The notes beneath the pieces were generated by a model, which ran no database searches, was not told where the DNA came from, and was given only the letters and a program-made list of their open reading frames with translations. 64,000 nt of DNA from Echinometra lucunter (Eukaryota; Echinodermata; Echinoidea; Camarodonta; Echinometridae), in the NCBI GenBank assembly GCA_029962745.1, contig CM057158.1, positions 3,073,558 through 3,137,557 on the forward strand. The letters run 5' to 3'. A program made the translations under genes and the position numbers. Below, in pieces: positions 1 through 22,500 of the stretch; the stretch's first letter is position 1; each line of letters opens with the position of its first letter.

Positions 1-536
1 GAATAAGCCAGTTACTGTCAAAAATTAAACTGCTAATAGACTCCTTCATATGTTACAGCAGTTCAAAAGAGAAATAAATCATTTAAAATGGATAGAGTAA
101 AGGAGATATACATATTAAGCATAGGTGAGAGATCCTTAGTTATAATATGCAGTAATCATATTCCTACATATAATGGGATATTGTGGAAAAGTTAGTAGCT
201 TTTATCAAAATCTAAACATTAACATTTTGAGTGTAATGTAATAATATATATAATATTTAAAGCAATTTCTAATCGAAAATTTTTATTTTTAGTTGTTTCC
301 AATAGGATATATTACATTTTATAGAAATTCAAGTGTAAAACAAAGTTTTACATTGTGATCAAAACTTCAATTTTGAATTATGGCAAGAAAGTTTCAACAT
401 AAAGAAGTACATTTTGGTGTATTGGGGTTTTTTTTAATAGAAAAAAAAGGCATATATGTGTGATATTTTGACATTAAAGAAGTTATTTCTGTTGTGTTCT
501 CACTTTAGCTTTTTTTCACCCAACCCTGGCATTTAG
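1..536 (+). other. Copine intron, nothing recognised
   Basis: AT-rich sequence upstream of the first copine exon in the window. I see no coding exon; the preceding copine exon must lie outside the window. Confidence 0.6.
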
Positions 537-9468
<8,932 letters not shown>

Positions 9469-11193
9469 TGTATCCAAAATGTTGTACCACTCCCTCTGTC
9501 TGTGACCTGTGTCCAGTCTCGTGACCTCTGCTGTACGGTCTGCTAGATGTGACTTCGTACCTGTGTTCGGCTGTATGTCAATGCTGCCTGGCTTTTAGTT
9601 TGTTTGTTTATTGTATTTGTTAGTTTCAGTGAACTACGGTAGAGAATTTGAGTCATACATTTAGAACAGTTCATGCATTAGAATGAGTATGTGAATTCAA
9701 TTTTTCACCACAAAACCTGCACAAAATTCTTACTTCCAGTGTCAGCAGTAAATATTGTGGTTTTGGATGATAGAAATGTGACTGTATTTGGTTTCATCAG
9801 ATTCAGAATCTGTGAAATCTGAACTATTGTCACACTGATACTAAGACTAGAATTTGAACTTGAACTTGAACACTATATTACAATATCTGGAATTTAAATC
9901 TTCAAAACTTGCATGAAGAAATTCTATAAAGTGAAAAAAAAAAATTTCTTCCACTTTGTACAGGTTTTGTGGTGACATGGTGACATATTGCCACATGTTT
10001 CATGATGTGTATTTCTGTTTAGAGAAGTGTTTTAGAAGTAGAAGAGATGTTTATTTGAAAACTTGTATAATTTTTAAAGGATTTATTACTAAAAAACATT
10101 GAGATTTAGGATTATAGGAATGATATACTGATACTTGTACATATATGTGGAAGAAATGTACACAAAAGATTTGCCTAGCAGTGTAAAAAAACAGTAAAAC
10201 ATTTCAAATTTCTTTATATATATCTTTTGAAATTCTAATCATGAATTGAATACACCTAGTGAAATTCGTATATCATTTTATTGTAAAAAAAAATGTTTTT
10301 AAAATATAGAGATTTATGTATCCATACATTTTACTTTGTTAGAGGGTGAAATAGAAAGTGCAACTTTAAATTACATACATGCAAGTATACATTAAATCAT
10401 GCATGATAAGAATTTTTTGATATATGTGAGAGGGGGAAATATATGAAGGAAATATATAACACTATGTTTATAACTTGATACTTTTATATATTAAGCAGGT
10501 TTATATAAAAAATAGTCAAGTTAATGTATGTATTTGAATGCTATTCAATTGTTTCTGCGTTTTTCAAATTTTAACTTCTGCGGTTTCTCATTATTATTTT
10601 ATCAATGAATTTGTGCATGTGTCTTTCTGTAATTTATATTTCTCTGGTGCACATATACAGGGACTACAGGATATACATTATACAACATATTTCGCATTTA
10701 AATGCATGTGTTTATATTCATTTATATAAGTTTGATATTAATGTGGTTTTTGTAACACAAAGTAGAAAGGAATGAAAATATGATATTTGTATTTGTGAAA
10801 TGTAGATAGCAAACATCATCATCATTTGCCTGAAATAGTTGTAATTCTATGTTGCTCAAGAATCTTGTATGATGTAAGCTTTATTTACTTGTCACCCTCA
10901 TGTTAGTTGTAAATGTATTATGGTGTCTTGTTCTTCTATTATTTACATATCTTTCTTGATAATGCCAGCACTTATCCAGGATTTTTCATGCCTTCACATT
11001 TTAAGTATTTATTATGTAGTGTAATGATACTACATGCCTTTTCTTAAATTTATTCCTCTGACAATGATTTTCACTTCCACTAACTCTTCAATTCTTCTAC
11101 CACTACTATGACAATGACTACTACAGCTTTTGTTTCTGCAATTAACTATCATTATAACTTCTAATTTTGCTACCACTACTACTTCTGCTACTG

Positions 11194-11194
<1 letters not shown>

Positions 11195-11264
<70 letters not shown>

Positions 11265-11295
11265 GCTACTACTACTACTACTACTACTACTACTG

Positions 11296-11333
<38 letters not shown>

Positions 11334-11429
11334 GCTACTACTGCTACTACTGCTACTACTGCTACTACTACTACAACTACTTCTACTACTACTACTACTG
11401 CTACTGCTACATTGTACTACTACTACTAT

Positions 11430-11487
<58 letters not shown>

Positions 11488-11563
11488 GCTAGTACTACTA
11501 CTACTGCTACTGCTACTACTACTCCTACTACTACTACTACTCCTACTACTACTGCTACTACTG

Positions 11564-11611
<48 letters not shown>

Positions 11612-11697
11612 CTACTACTACTGCTACTGCTGCTATTACTACTAATGATAATGATAATGATATCTATAATGATAATTATGATTATGATAATTTTTGA
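11195..11697. repeat. Long (CTA)n / (ACT)n microsatellite
   Basis: About 500 bp of CTA repeats with occasional GCTACT, CCTACT and CATTGT interruptions, passing into GATAAT repeats near 11640. Open frames through it (poly-Thr, poly-Leu, poly-Ser) are products of the repeat. Confidence 0.97.
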
Positions 11698-14600
11698 TGA
11701 TAACAATATTAATAAAGATGATAATAATGATAATAATAATGATTGATACTACTACTACTACTACCAACGCCAACACCAACACCACCACTTCTGCTATTGC
11801 TACTTCTATTCCAGTGTACTTTTATTACTACACCCACTGTTGCTGCTAATGTTACTATCACCATGACTCCTTTTGATTTTCTACCTTGACTCCTTTTGTT
11901 TCTCCACCTTGACTCCTTTTACTATTAATTATTACTGCAACTACTTTTGCCTTTACTACCATAAATGCTAATTCTAGTTTTTCCTTTATTTTATGTGCAT
12001 TAGTCATTCTAGAATAGAAATTGTGTCATGTATCTTCTATTATATTCCATGTATTGAATAAGCTATGTATTTTACAGTCAGTTCAGGTATGTGATATTCG
12101 TGGTAAGAAGAGAATTCTCTCACTTCACTTGTTCTTATCAAAAAAGAAAGACGATGATATAAACTCCTCATGTTGATGGAACAAAATGTTTACAAATTTG
12201 TATGAGTAGTTTTTGTTTTGGGTTTTTTTCCAATTGATGTGCAATTGATCGGACAGTTAATGTTTGGCAGTGCAAATAAATCTGAATTCAAATCTGATCA
12301 TGACCAAAGCACACATACCATGATTTTTTTTTGCAATGTCTTCCTATTTATCAAATCGTAACTCAATATAGTTTTTTTTAATGTTTTTTTTTTTTTAATG
12401 ATATTCCTTTGGGTTTTGTGCGTTCTATCTCTTTTCATATAATCAAATGTGTTCCTCAGAGTTCAACAGCAGTCAAGATCAGTACAAGGTTTTGATTTAA
12501 ATGGACTGGAATTGATAGAAATTTAATTTGATATTTCAATAGTTTGTTTGTTTGTTTGTTTTTTCCAAAACAGTAACTACCTCATACAAGTTTTATAAAT
12601 GATCTGTCTGTTATTATCCACATCAACATTTATTGATGACTTCAGGTGTGGCTTCTTCTGAAATATTTCCTTGCCCGAATATGTTAGTTCAGTGAAATTA
12701 TCTTGATTCAATTTCATGTCTTTGGTTGCTTGTCTGTGGTAAGGGCAGGTTTCCTTTTTTAATGTCTTACATTGTGTGATAAATTCGAGACCTTAATTCC
12801 TGTGGTTTGTTTAATTAATGTTCTCTATTTTCAAATATGGGATATTTGCATTATTGTCCTCTTTGTTCAACTTCAAGAAATTGCAAAGATTTATTTGTTG
12901 TCATTTTCTCTTTTCTTCACTTTTCCCCACATCTCTTCTCTTTCAAACTACCACAGATTATGAGCATGGGTGTTTCCCTGCTCTCTACCCATCATGCACT
13001 GCACCTATCAAAGAATTTATTCTCATTGTTTACAATAATACTGACTGTATTTCACTTCTCTGGAAGATAGAATGGAGGAGATGAACAACACACTCTAATA
13101 TCTGTAAAATGGGAAAGTCGCAGTATGTGGTCCAAAGAGTGAACTCAAATATTTTGTAATTTTCATTTAATATGATATTTTTTCTGTTGAACACCACATA
13201 CATTTGTTATGTTGGTTAGATCTCAAGTTTTGTTTTATGTAATTACTACAGTTTGAATTGAAAAAATGATTTCTCTTATATATTATAAGAAATTACTTGC
13301 ACATATAACATATTTTTCTTATCTTGTAGCTCATGAATAAAATTCATACCAGTAAGAATTTATGAAATATATGATTTTGAGCAACAACATGATTGATATA
13401 GTATTTTGTGAAAATACTAAGGTTTTAATTCATAGGTTTATGCACTGTTTGCATATGGAAGAGAATGAATCAATGGTCTGATAAATTAAATTTTAGAAAC
13501 ATTAAAAATTATAATTTCTTGTCTCAGTGCAGTTCTTTACATCCTTATGCTCTCACATTATATTCAGAATGAATTCATTTATGACAGGAACCAACAGATC
13601 AGAAATAGCAGCAACATGTATTTTGGAGGAAAAAATGTGTAGGTTCTTCATCTTTATGGTTTTTCTCTGTATTTTTATGATTTTTATTCAAAGAAATGCT
13701 GGTGTCTGTGCATGTATAGGCTTTAAAATGTTTGGGAATGTCATGCACATATTTACAAGAATGAATTATGTATGTTCATGATATTCACAGATTGAATCTT
13801 GTTATTGGTTGTATGTTTACCAAATTTCATACATCATATTTACACATGTACTTAAATACTATAAAACAAAATGTTTTATAAACATTGTTAGGAATTTTTC
13901 TGGTAGGTATCTTTATTTCTACAGATAATTTGACAATTATCTAAATGAAGGTAGCATATGGTTCATCATTTTATTTTGTACCTTGGAAATTGACCAAATA
14001 GCACTTTTTTCTTTTATCGGATAGCTAGTATTAAGTTTGAAACATACAAAATTAGTTTTCATTATACGCGTAGAACTTGAAAATATTTTAGTATCTTAAG
14101 TGAATAATTTAGATGTACATTTACCATACATGCCAGTCAAGATGACTCTTCATTTGTTTTGTTTTCCCTTTGTTCGTAAATTCTATCCCTTACTGTTGCA
14201 AGAGAACATATGACGAGCAAAAGATTTTCAGTGTGGTTGGTAGTTTACCAGTTTCGTGATAAGGTGCTCATGAATTATGTATGAAACATGCAAATTTCAT
14301 TCAAATTTTGTTCTTATGTATATTCATAACAGCAAATAACTAACAAATGGCCTGTGAGGAGCAGTGGATGTTTCGCCACAGTTGTGATCAGTGCAATAAA
14401 GTGTATCATAGTAATAAAAACAACAAAATCACTGTAGACATTGTACTTTAAACTTTTGAGAAAGAAAATACCATCTTTAGCTAGCTGTTTGTAGATTTGT
14501 GCGGTCATTTTTTTTCCCCTCCTGTTTCTTTATCATGAGCATGTAGACATTGCGGAATTTGATTTATGATTGATGAAAGTTTCAGTGACGTAGACTATAT

Positions 14601-15453
14601 ACTGTAGTTTAGTAGCGTCGGTTTGAGTCATGTCTTCATACATCCCAGTAGATTACTAAAGCAAACCATGTTTTTCATTGTTTTCAGGAGGTTGGGGAAT
14701 TTTTTAATTTTATTTTTAAGGGGATGGTGTATGTCTCAAATGTGCTATAGTTCCTTTTTTTTATCTTTTTTTTAATGGTTGGTTTTGTAAAAAGCCCATC
14801 AGACAGGTTTTATATCTGTTGGTATGAAGATCATTAATTTTAGTCAACTCTCATAACCTCCATTGATCTGCAATATTATTGAAGAGAAGAAAAGAAAATA
14901 GCATATTTTTCATCTTGGCACATACTTTTACTTCCTGAGAAAAGATGCAAATGTAGTGGGGAATATGAATTCTTCCATTTCACCAGCTTTCTGCTTTTCT
15001 CACCATTAAGAACACTATGGCACATGCTCTACTTATGTTAATGAACCCAGTGACTATACTTCTTTAATTCTAACAGGCTTTGTTCATACAGAGCTACTAG
15101 GTTCTTTGAAACAATGGTTAAACCCAACACTGGGACTATTCATGCATTAAAAAAAGGAAAAACTCAGGTTTCTGTCTTAAATATGATCATAGGCCCAGTA
15201 TTGTGTTCAAATCAAGTATAAAGCATGCAAAAAGGTTTTCAATAATCTTTTCAGTACAAGCAAGGAGTGTATATTGCACAATTTCTAATGAATAATCACT
15301 TTGTATTCTGTATTTTTAGAAAATCAATATAATTCTGTAGAATATATTTTGTCACAGTATCAACTTTTACTTCAATTATTTTTAATGTTGGGCTTAACCT
15401 ATTTTTGCTTATGAAATCTGTAAAAGTGTCCTTCTGTATCTCATTCTAACATT

Positions 15454-15590
15454 CAGGCGGCGTTTCATGAAACCGTCATAAGTCTAACTTCTCGTACATC
15501 CCATCGAAACACGTGTTGTAGAATTAACATGCGTTTCAATGGGATGTCCATGAACTTAGACTTATGACGTTTTCGTGAAACGCAGCCCTG
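15454..15590. mobile_element. 137-bp foldback element
   Basis: The two halves are inverted copies. The left half has gcgtttcatgaaa and cgtcataagtctaa, then acatcccat. The right half has atgggatgt, then ttagacttatgacg and gtgaaacgc. A short unpaired centre lies between them. This is the structure of a palindromic MITE. Confidence 0.85.
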
Positions 15591-15769
15591 ATTTCTTTGT
15601 CCCATACTTACCCATAGACCATATTATGAATTAAGCATTCTACATGTCCCCATCAGGTCAAGTTGAAAGAAATATACAATGAATGGGCAGTTTATTTTTT
15701 AATTATCTTTTCCTTTTTTTTTTCTTTTTTGGACATGTTCTTAATGTGCTACCCTGTATAAATATCAGA

Positions 15770-15815
15770 AATAAATAAATGAATAAATAAATGAATAAAT
15801 AAATAAATAAATAAA
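15770..15815 (+). repeat. (AAAT)n / (GAAT)n tetranucleotide repeat
   Basis: Tandem aaataaatgaat units follow the phrase accctgtataaatatcag, a layout typical of the 3' tail of a retroposon. Confidence 0.8.
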
Positions 15816-17787
15816 TGTATGCCAAATAGGTTTTAAAGGGGGAGTATGGGCTGTTTGTACCCTCATCCCCCTAAATCTACCATTTAAAAAGGCAATTTGC
15901 CAAATGTTATTCTATGTAAACTGGAAATCATTAATTTTCTTTTTTTTTAAAGATTGCTGTATGTATACTAAGGGAAACAAAAATATTGCTGCATGAGATT
16001 TCAAAAAATCTTCTCTTATTAGCATTTGTTGTAAGTGTTGCTGTCAATTTAAAAAAATATCCTTCATCGTATGAATAGTGACTAAGACTTCAAAATTGAT
16101 TGAAATTAAAATTCAATGCTGAACAGCAATCGTTGCCCAGAAATTTACATGTACACTTTTCTGCTGGAACATTCCTGCAAAACGTTCCCATTACTATACG
16201 AGTCCTGTATGCATCGGCAAGTTACATTTTACACTTATCTATATTTTCCTTCCCATAGTGTATGCACTTTACAATTTAGTACTATTTGGTACTGGGATTA
16301 GGTTATTGACATGCAGTAGAGATACATGTATAGGTGCAGAAAAAGGCATACATAGAGATTTTTTTTATTTCTTTTTTTTTTATTTGTGCATACAGTAGTA
16401 AGGTATTCAAAACATTATGTTACAATATATTTCATTTGATTACTACTTAGCATCTGTAAGCTCCATATTGGGGTTTAAAGAGCATTTTCATGAAATTAGA
16501 ATTTGTAGGTTTGAACTATCAACCTACAATATGATTAATGAACACATGAATCAGTGATCAAATTTTGAAGAAAAATGTAAACAAAGTAATTTTGTATAAA
16601 ATATTTGTAAATAAGTGTGATTTTATGATACCTGTAGTAGTGCAGCATATAATGTACAAGGCAGTTCTGCTGGAAGTATGTTCTAGAGAATTTATGTTCT
16701 ATACTTAATTATAGATGAATGTAAGATTACAAGAAAGATTAATGTTTATAAATTTGATCTTGTTAAATAAGCAATATGCTCTTTGATAACTTAAGTGAAT
16801 TAGTTAAGAGGTAAATATATTGTTTGCTTGTGCTTTTTTATGATATTGTATGTAGAATGATATATTCCACTAAATAATGCTCATATTAGAAATCTTATTA
16901 ACCACAAGGTGGTATGCTTCTCGTGATTCTGTGTTGATACCTAGCTTGTTATGTAGAAAGGAAGAGAGATTGAATACGAGAAGGAAAGCATCAAGGAAAA
17001 TTGACCCAGTAAAGGCTTGTTGACATATGAAGCGACAATTCCTGCATTTTTTTTTTTACGTAAATTGATGGGATATGAAGGGGACCAAAAAAAAGTGCTG
17101 AAGAAAAAAGGATCATTTTTGCCTCCTAGAAGCAAAAAAGGTGAACCAATCAAATGCTTCTAAGGTTGGCACAAAATATAACATCACAAATTTGTCTGCA
17201 CAACTTTTGGCATAACTCTCTTTACTAGAGCTTGAACTATTATTAATGCTTTAATGTGCATCTCATCGTAAGTAGCATGGTAAGAAAAAAGAAGTGTGGG
17301 TTTGCCGCTGGATATCTAAATGAGCCTAAAGGGACAATTTGATGAATAACCAAGAAAGAGAACATTAACAGGGAGAAGAGTGTGAGAGGGAATGAGAGCA
17401 AGAGCTAGAGATGATCACTTGCAAGAGCGAAAACAGAACAGAGAATACTTAAAAACAACTGCTACATGTTTCAAACATACAGGCTGAGAAATTTGACAAA
17501 ATAATTCCTTTAATGATGTGAAATAAAATGTGCACATCCTGCCAACATGCATAAAATAAAATTCAGCAAATCTCTCATTTCAGATGAATAGTATTCAAAA
17601 GAAAATAAATCTTAATCTACAGTCACTGGTACCAGCACTTACTATATGAATGACATATTGCTGGAACAGGAAAAAAAAAATATTTGAACGAAATGTTTAG
17701 CTTATTTCAAAATAAACAAGTACACTTTTTTGTATCATAGAATTAAGTATCTTAAGCCATTTATCAATACAGAAAATACTCTTCCTC

Positions 17788-17868
17788 ATAACCTGTTGGC
17801 TACTGGGACCAGGTGGCCCCTGCATTAAATAAATGGGAATATCAGAATTCAGCAATCAACAGGTTAAT
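17788..17868. mobile_element. Small inverted-repeat element (AACCTGTTG termini)
   Basis: The left end is ataacctgttgg and the right end caacaggttaa. It shares termini with the element at 45575-45668, so the two probably belong to one MITE family. Confidence 0.55.
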
Positions 17869-17955
17869 ACTTCTAACAGATTTCCGTGATATAAAAATAA
17901 TTCTCAAATTTTTTTTAGAGAGAACAGATTGATCAAGGACCATCAAAAGAAATAT

Positions 17956-18610
17956 GTGACCAGGCACCACAAAACCACTAAGAGGTTGCCAGATATGAAT
18001 TTTTATTTAAAGTCTGATTCTGGAAAGAGTAGATTCTCAGCATTAAAATTATATATGTCATTAGCATTGGATGTTTCTAACCCACTGTACAAAGAGTAGA
18101 ATGCCCAGTCCCACAGAATGTTACTTTTCAGAAATAAGGGTTCTAAGTTTGCAGTCTATTGAAGTGCTCTGAATTGCCAGGTATTGTGCAAACGTGACAA
18201 AAAGAGGATTGGAACTCAATAGAAATTTTCTGTGAAGGGATTATCATATTGTCCTAAAACTTGGCATACTAATTAAGCACATCCTGCTTATAATAGTGGA
18301 CAAGTATCAGTACAAGAAAATACTCTGTGTTAACTTTATGGGAGATCAAAATGAGACAAGTATTCAGGGTCATAAAAAAGAAAACCAATAGAACAAAATC
18401 CAAAACATAGGTCTACTAAAAACTGTCAAAAAATACCACTTTTAAATCGTTTGGTGCCTTCTAATTTTTAAATCATTTAGGAAAAAGTATACCCTTACAG
18501 GAAATACACAAAACTAAAATTTAACCATGCAAACCAAAAACACCTTTTATTGAGCTCTAACTGAACATCACACAGTGCGACTCTTTGGTGGTTTTGTGGT
18601 GCCTGGTCAC
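17956..18610. mobile_element. 655-bp TIR element (GTGACCAGGCACCAC ends)
   Basis: Perfect 23-bp inverted ends at 17956-17978 and 18588-18610, both beginning GTGACCAGGCACCACAAAAC, with similarity running on inside (cactaagag against caccaaagag). The interior is AT-rich and non-coding, so this is a non-autonomous DNA element. Superfamily not assigned. Confidence 0.85.
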
Positions 18611-19521
18611 TAGATTTTTCAGTCCATTTTTGTGAACACATACTGCTGGAGAAATTTTCAAATTCTTGAATTCATTTTGCGGAAAAAAAACAATCCTGTA
18701 ATATTGTCCTTCAAAATACTTATGTACTTACCATCTTGAAATTGTGTTTTATGCTTGGCATTATTTCCTTCAGTCTTATCTTGACATTTCATTAACCATT
18801 TTTTTTTCTCTCTTTTCTTTTTTTTTTTCAATTCATGCTTCTACTCTTGGTAACTATAAAATCAGGTTGGAAAAAAAATTCATACCATTTCATAAGATGA
18901 AACAGATGTTAAATTACTTGCCAATAGTGAGGACATTACACAATGGTTTGAATGCAACAAAATGTGCAATACTGTTGAACTATTTCTTTTCAAAGTACTT
19001 CCCAAGTGATGATCATAGTTTCTCAATTTGAATATTCCTCCATCAAGTACCACACATCAAACAAATAATCATCATTTAATCCATCCACAATTTATGTAAC
19101 AAGGTGGTTATGAAAACAAATACTGTGTGAAAATGCCCTCTAATATAAAAACCATATGAAATTGCCACATTTTTAAGGTAAACTTAATCCCTAAATGAAC
19201 ATAAAAAAGAGGCTGTCACAAAAGTAAAAAAATATTCTTTCCATTATAATAGCAAATGGTGATCATGCTGCTTACATGTAATAAATATCAATATGCACTA
19301 TGAGCTATCACTTAGAAACAAAATAGATTTTTCTTTAACAATTCAACAAGAAGAAGACTTTCAAAAATAATAAATAGTACTTTCACATGAAATACACACA
19401 GATAATATGGTTCACAGAAATTCCCAGGACTACACAGAAAGATACTTTCACTGCCCTGTAACTAAATAATGGGATACACATGTAAGTTCTGTCCATTTCT
19501 TTCTAGATTCAATCAAAAGTG

Positions 19522-22500
19522 TTATGATGATTCTTCTATGATAGTGTTCCATACACCACCACAGTGCTTTCCGTGACCAAACAATGGTCGACACTCGAAT
19601 TCTTCTTCATCCTCCCACTCTGGAAAGTCAGACGTCAGTAAGGAACCTCTTGGATGCAATGACATACTCCTTAAATGACCATCAAAGTCAGAACTGTCTG
19701 ATGTAGACAAAGAATTTCTATTCACCTTAACTTCAGCAAGTCTTTTTCTCCTGGACAGCTTCCGGGATTTCTTTGGTGTAAGGCTGATGAAGTTGATGAA
19801 GGACTCCTGACTTCCACTGCTCTCCTGCTCTATGTCATAGTGATGCCCTTCACTGCTTCCAAAAAGTTTCAGACTACTAGTATCCTTCTTTTTGCTCTCT
19901 TGCTTTGCTACCTTACTGGAAGTCTTGGACCTCAGCTTTAATCTATGAGGATGGTCTTTCTGAGTCATGGTGACCTCATTGTCCATGTCATTCCATGAAC
20001 TGTTGCCTCTGCTGGATGAACTGCCTTTTCTGCTTCCAGACACTCTACTTTTCTTTGCACTTCTAGTCTTCAGTCTGCCTTTGGTTTCAGAGTCAGACAT
20101 GTCTGCATTAGATTCCTTGATCTTGGCACTGGATTTCGGTAAATTTCCTTTCCTTTTACCCTTTTCCTCCTTTGTACTGTTTGTTGTATTGCTATAATGT
20201 CTTCCTTTTTGCACTGCATGACTGGATATCTTTGATTTCGATCCTGACCACAAATCCTGTTCAGATGCCTCTGAAACACTGTCCTGCACAGCCTCCACCA
20301 ATTTAAGAGACTGCTGAACTCTCTTCCTTACTTTCTTTTCTACTTTTGTTGTTTGTTTCTTTCCTTCACTTCCAAATGAGGGTCTTTTCTGTGGAATGCC
20401 TTCTGGAAGTTCATTTTTTCCTCTTTGCATTTTGAGTTTTGCATTAGATATCACAGATCCAGAGGACTTGTCCTCAGAGGAAGTGTCTTTGAAAGATTGT
20501 TTCTTGCTTGGCGATCTTCTGCTACTGCTGTTGTTCAGCCTCTTTCGGCCTTTCCTTGATTTCCGCATGGCAGAGATGTAGTTCTGAAGGCTGATCTTTC
20601 CCCATCTAAGATTCCTGCAATTCATTAAAAAACAATACTTGCACATCATTCATGAGCATAGTGTTGAAAACTTGTATCTTAATTTTCTCATGAGCAAACA
20701 CATTATTATCATAAAGTTGCCTCTATGAGTATGGGATCTTTCAACGCTTTTGTATACCAAGTATACGTTACTGTTCACCATTCTTTTGCTTTATTGGAAG
20801 TTGTCTCCCTCTACTAGTCAATACATGTACTTTGACAACAACAACAAAATTGACAATGATGATCATTCCTAATTCCACACATCTACAAAGCACATTTATG
20901 GGCAAGTCTTGTAATGAAAGAAACATTACTTACCTCTCAAGAAAGAGCTTAGTCGTGGCCTTTTCCTCCTGATCACTACCATGGGAACACTGTAGATGTT
21001 GACCCTTGACCCACAGGTCATCAAGGTCAAGTTTACGTTTTTGCCAAGGTGGCTTTTTTCTCTTTCTGTTCATAAAAGTAATAACAAGATTAGTATGATA
21101 GTGATAGGATTTGTCAAACAATAATTGTAAATCCCTTTTGTTTCACCTTACAGATTATGCTACTAATAACAGTAATTCTGAATAAGCAAAATGGACAAAA
21201 TTTTAGGAAAGCAAGTGAAAGTGTATCTAGAATTCTAATATTTTCTAATAACACCAAATATACCTGCCTCCTTTCAAATAATTGTTTACAGGAGCAATTT
21301 TGTGAATATTCTCAGTAACATGGTGATTTCATTAATCTAACATCAACCCAGTCATTTTGGTAAATTTCCATTTGAAATTTCCTATACTTTATGAAAAATA
21401 ACAATAATGAAGACACTTATACCGTGCAGCAAATCCACCTCAAAGGTGCTTAGGATGCTTTCAAATATGCAAAGATTAATTACAAGAAAATCTACATGTA
21501 CATATAATACATATTTAAGAGAAAGTGTTTATCTTAAAATGTGTTTTTAGTTTACATTTAATGTCATTTATCATCTCACAATCAACATGCAATATAAGAT
21601 TTACATGCAGAATTGTTCAAACCTATAGCAATTTTGTGTGGGGGTGGAGAAGGGGGAAACTTACTTCTTAAGTCTTGGCTTGTGCATCATGAAGAGGACA
21701 TCTTCATCTGTTAGTTTACCATAGCCTTCATGAAGGGCATCATTCCAATCTTGGTCTTGGTTCACATCTTGCCTACCTTCTATGAACAAAACCTCCTTTA
21801 GAGAACGCTCAACTACACCAGAACCAGCCTCAGAAGGTGCTTCTGTTAAAAAAATAAAGCAAGGGAATATCAAAAGGGCTGATTGATAGCACTGACAGAT
21901 TGTTGGATTGAGTTGTTGTTGTTGTTGTTGTTGTTGAATTGGGTTTTTACAGACATGTATCAATCAAATATGATTATTTACGTCTGAGACAGACCTTTAA
22001 CGTCACCATCCGAAAGATGTGGCAAATGTAGATTCATATCTTGCCAAAGGACGTTAGTGCTGCGGCTGGGATTCAAACCCAGGACCTTGTGGTTCAAAGT
22101 CCGGAGACTTATCCACTGAGCCACAACACCTCTGCTTGAGGACTTGAGGATTTTCAATACCTTCTAAATAACAGACTGTTTGCCCCAAATAGTCTCTGGA
22201 AGAAAACATTTTCATGTTGAAGGGGAAAGTATTCAAAACCATATTTGAAATACATAACATACTGTAATAAAATATTAGAATATCAATTCCACAAGCCACA
22301 GTTCAGATTAGTTCAGATTCATTGTTCATATATGTGCCTGCTACTGATGATGGTTCTCGAGGCATGATTCAGTTTTGGACTTGGAACTTTTCCAACTTAG
22401 CATAATCTATTTGACAATGGAGGGTTGTAAAGAATTGATAGCAAGCCATGGTTACAGTAGAGGGGTTGTTAAAAATAAAGGTTTAAGTACATTATAGCAT

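Larger units (their letters stand above)
9469..19521. other. Copine 3' UTR and intergenic region
   Basis: About 10 kb between the 3' ends of two convergent genes. It is AT-rich with no supportable coding exon. It holds a large CTA microsatellite (11195-11697), a foldback element (15454-15590), an AAAT tetranucleotide repeat (about 15770-15815), a small inverted repeat (17788-17868) and a 655-bp TIR element (17956-18610). The 3' ends of the flanking transcripts cannot be placed from sequence alone. Confidence 0.6.

Noticed and set aside
11130..11706. Open frames of 99-176 codons in the CTA microsatellite
   Set aside because: They translate to poly-Thr, poly-Leu and poly-Ser because of the trinucleotide repeat; no unique sequence is coded.
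22054..22132. A tRNA-Gln gene on the minus strand (also at 50303-50379)
   Set aside because: A and B boxes are present but the acceptor stem does not pair and a SINE body follows in both copies, so they are retroposon heads.
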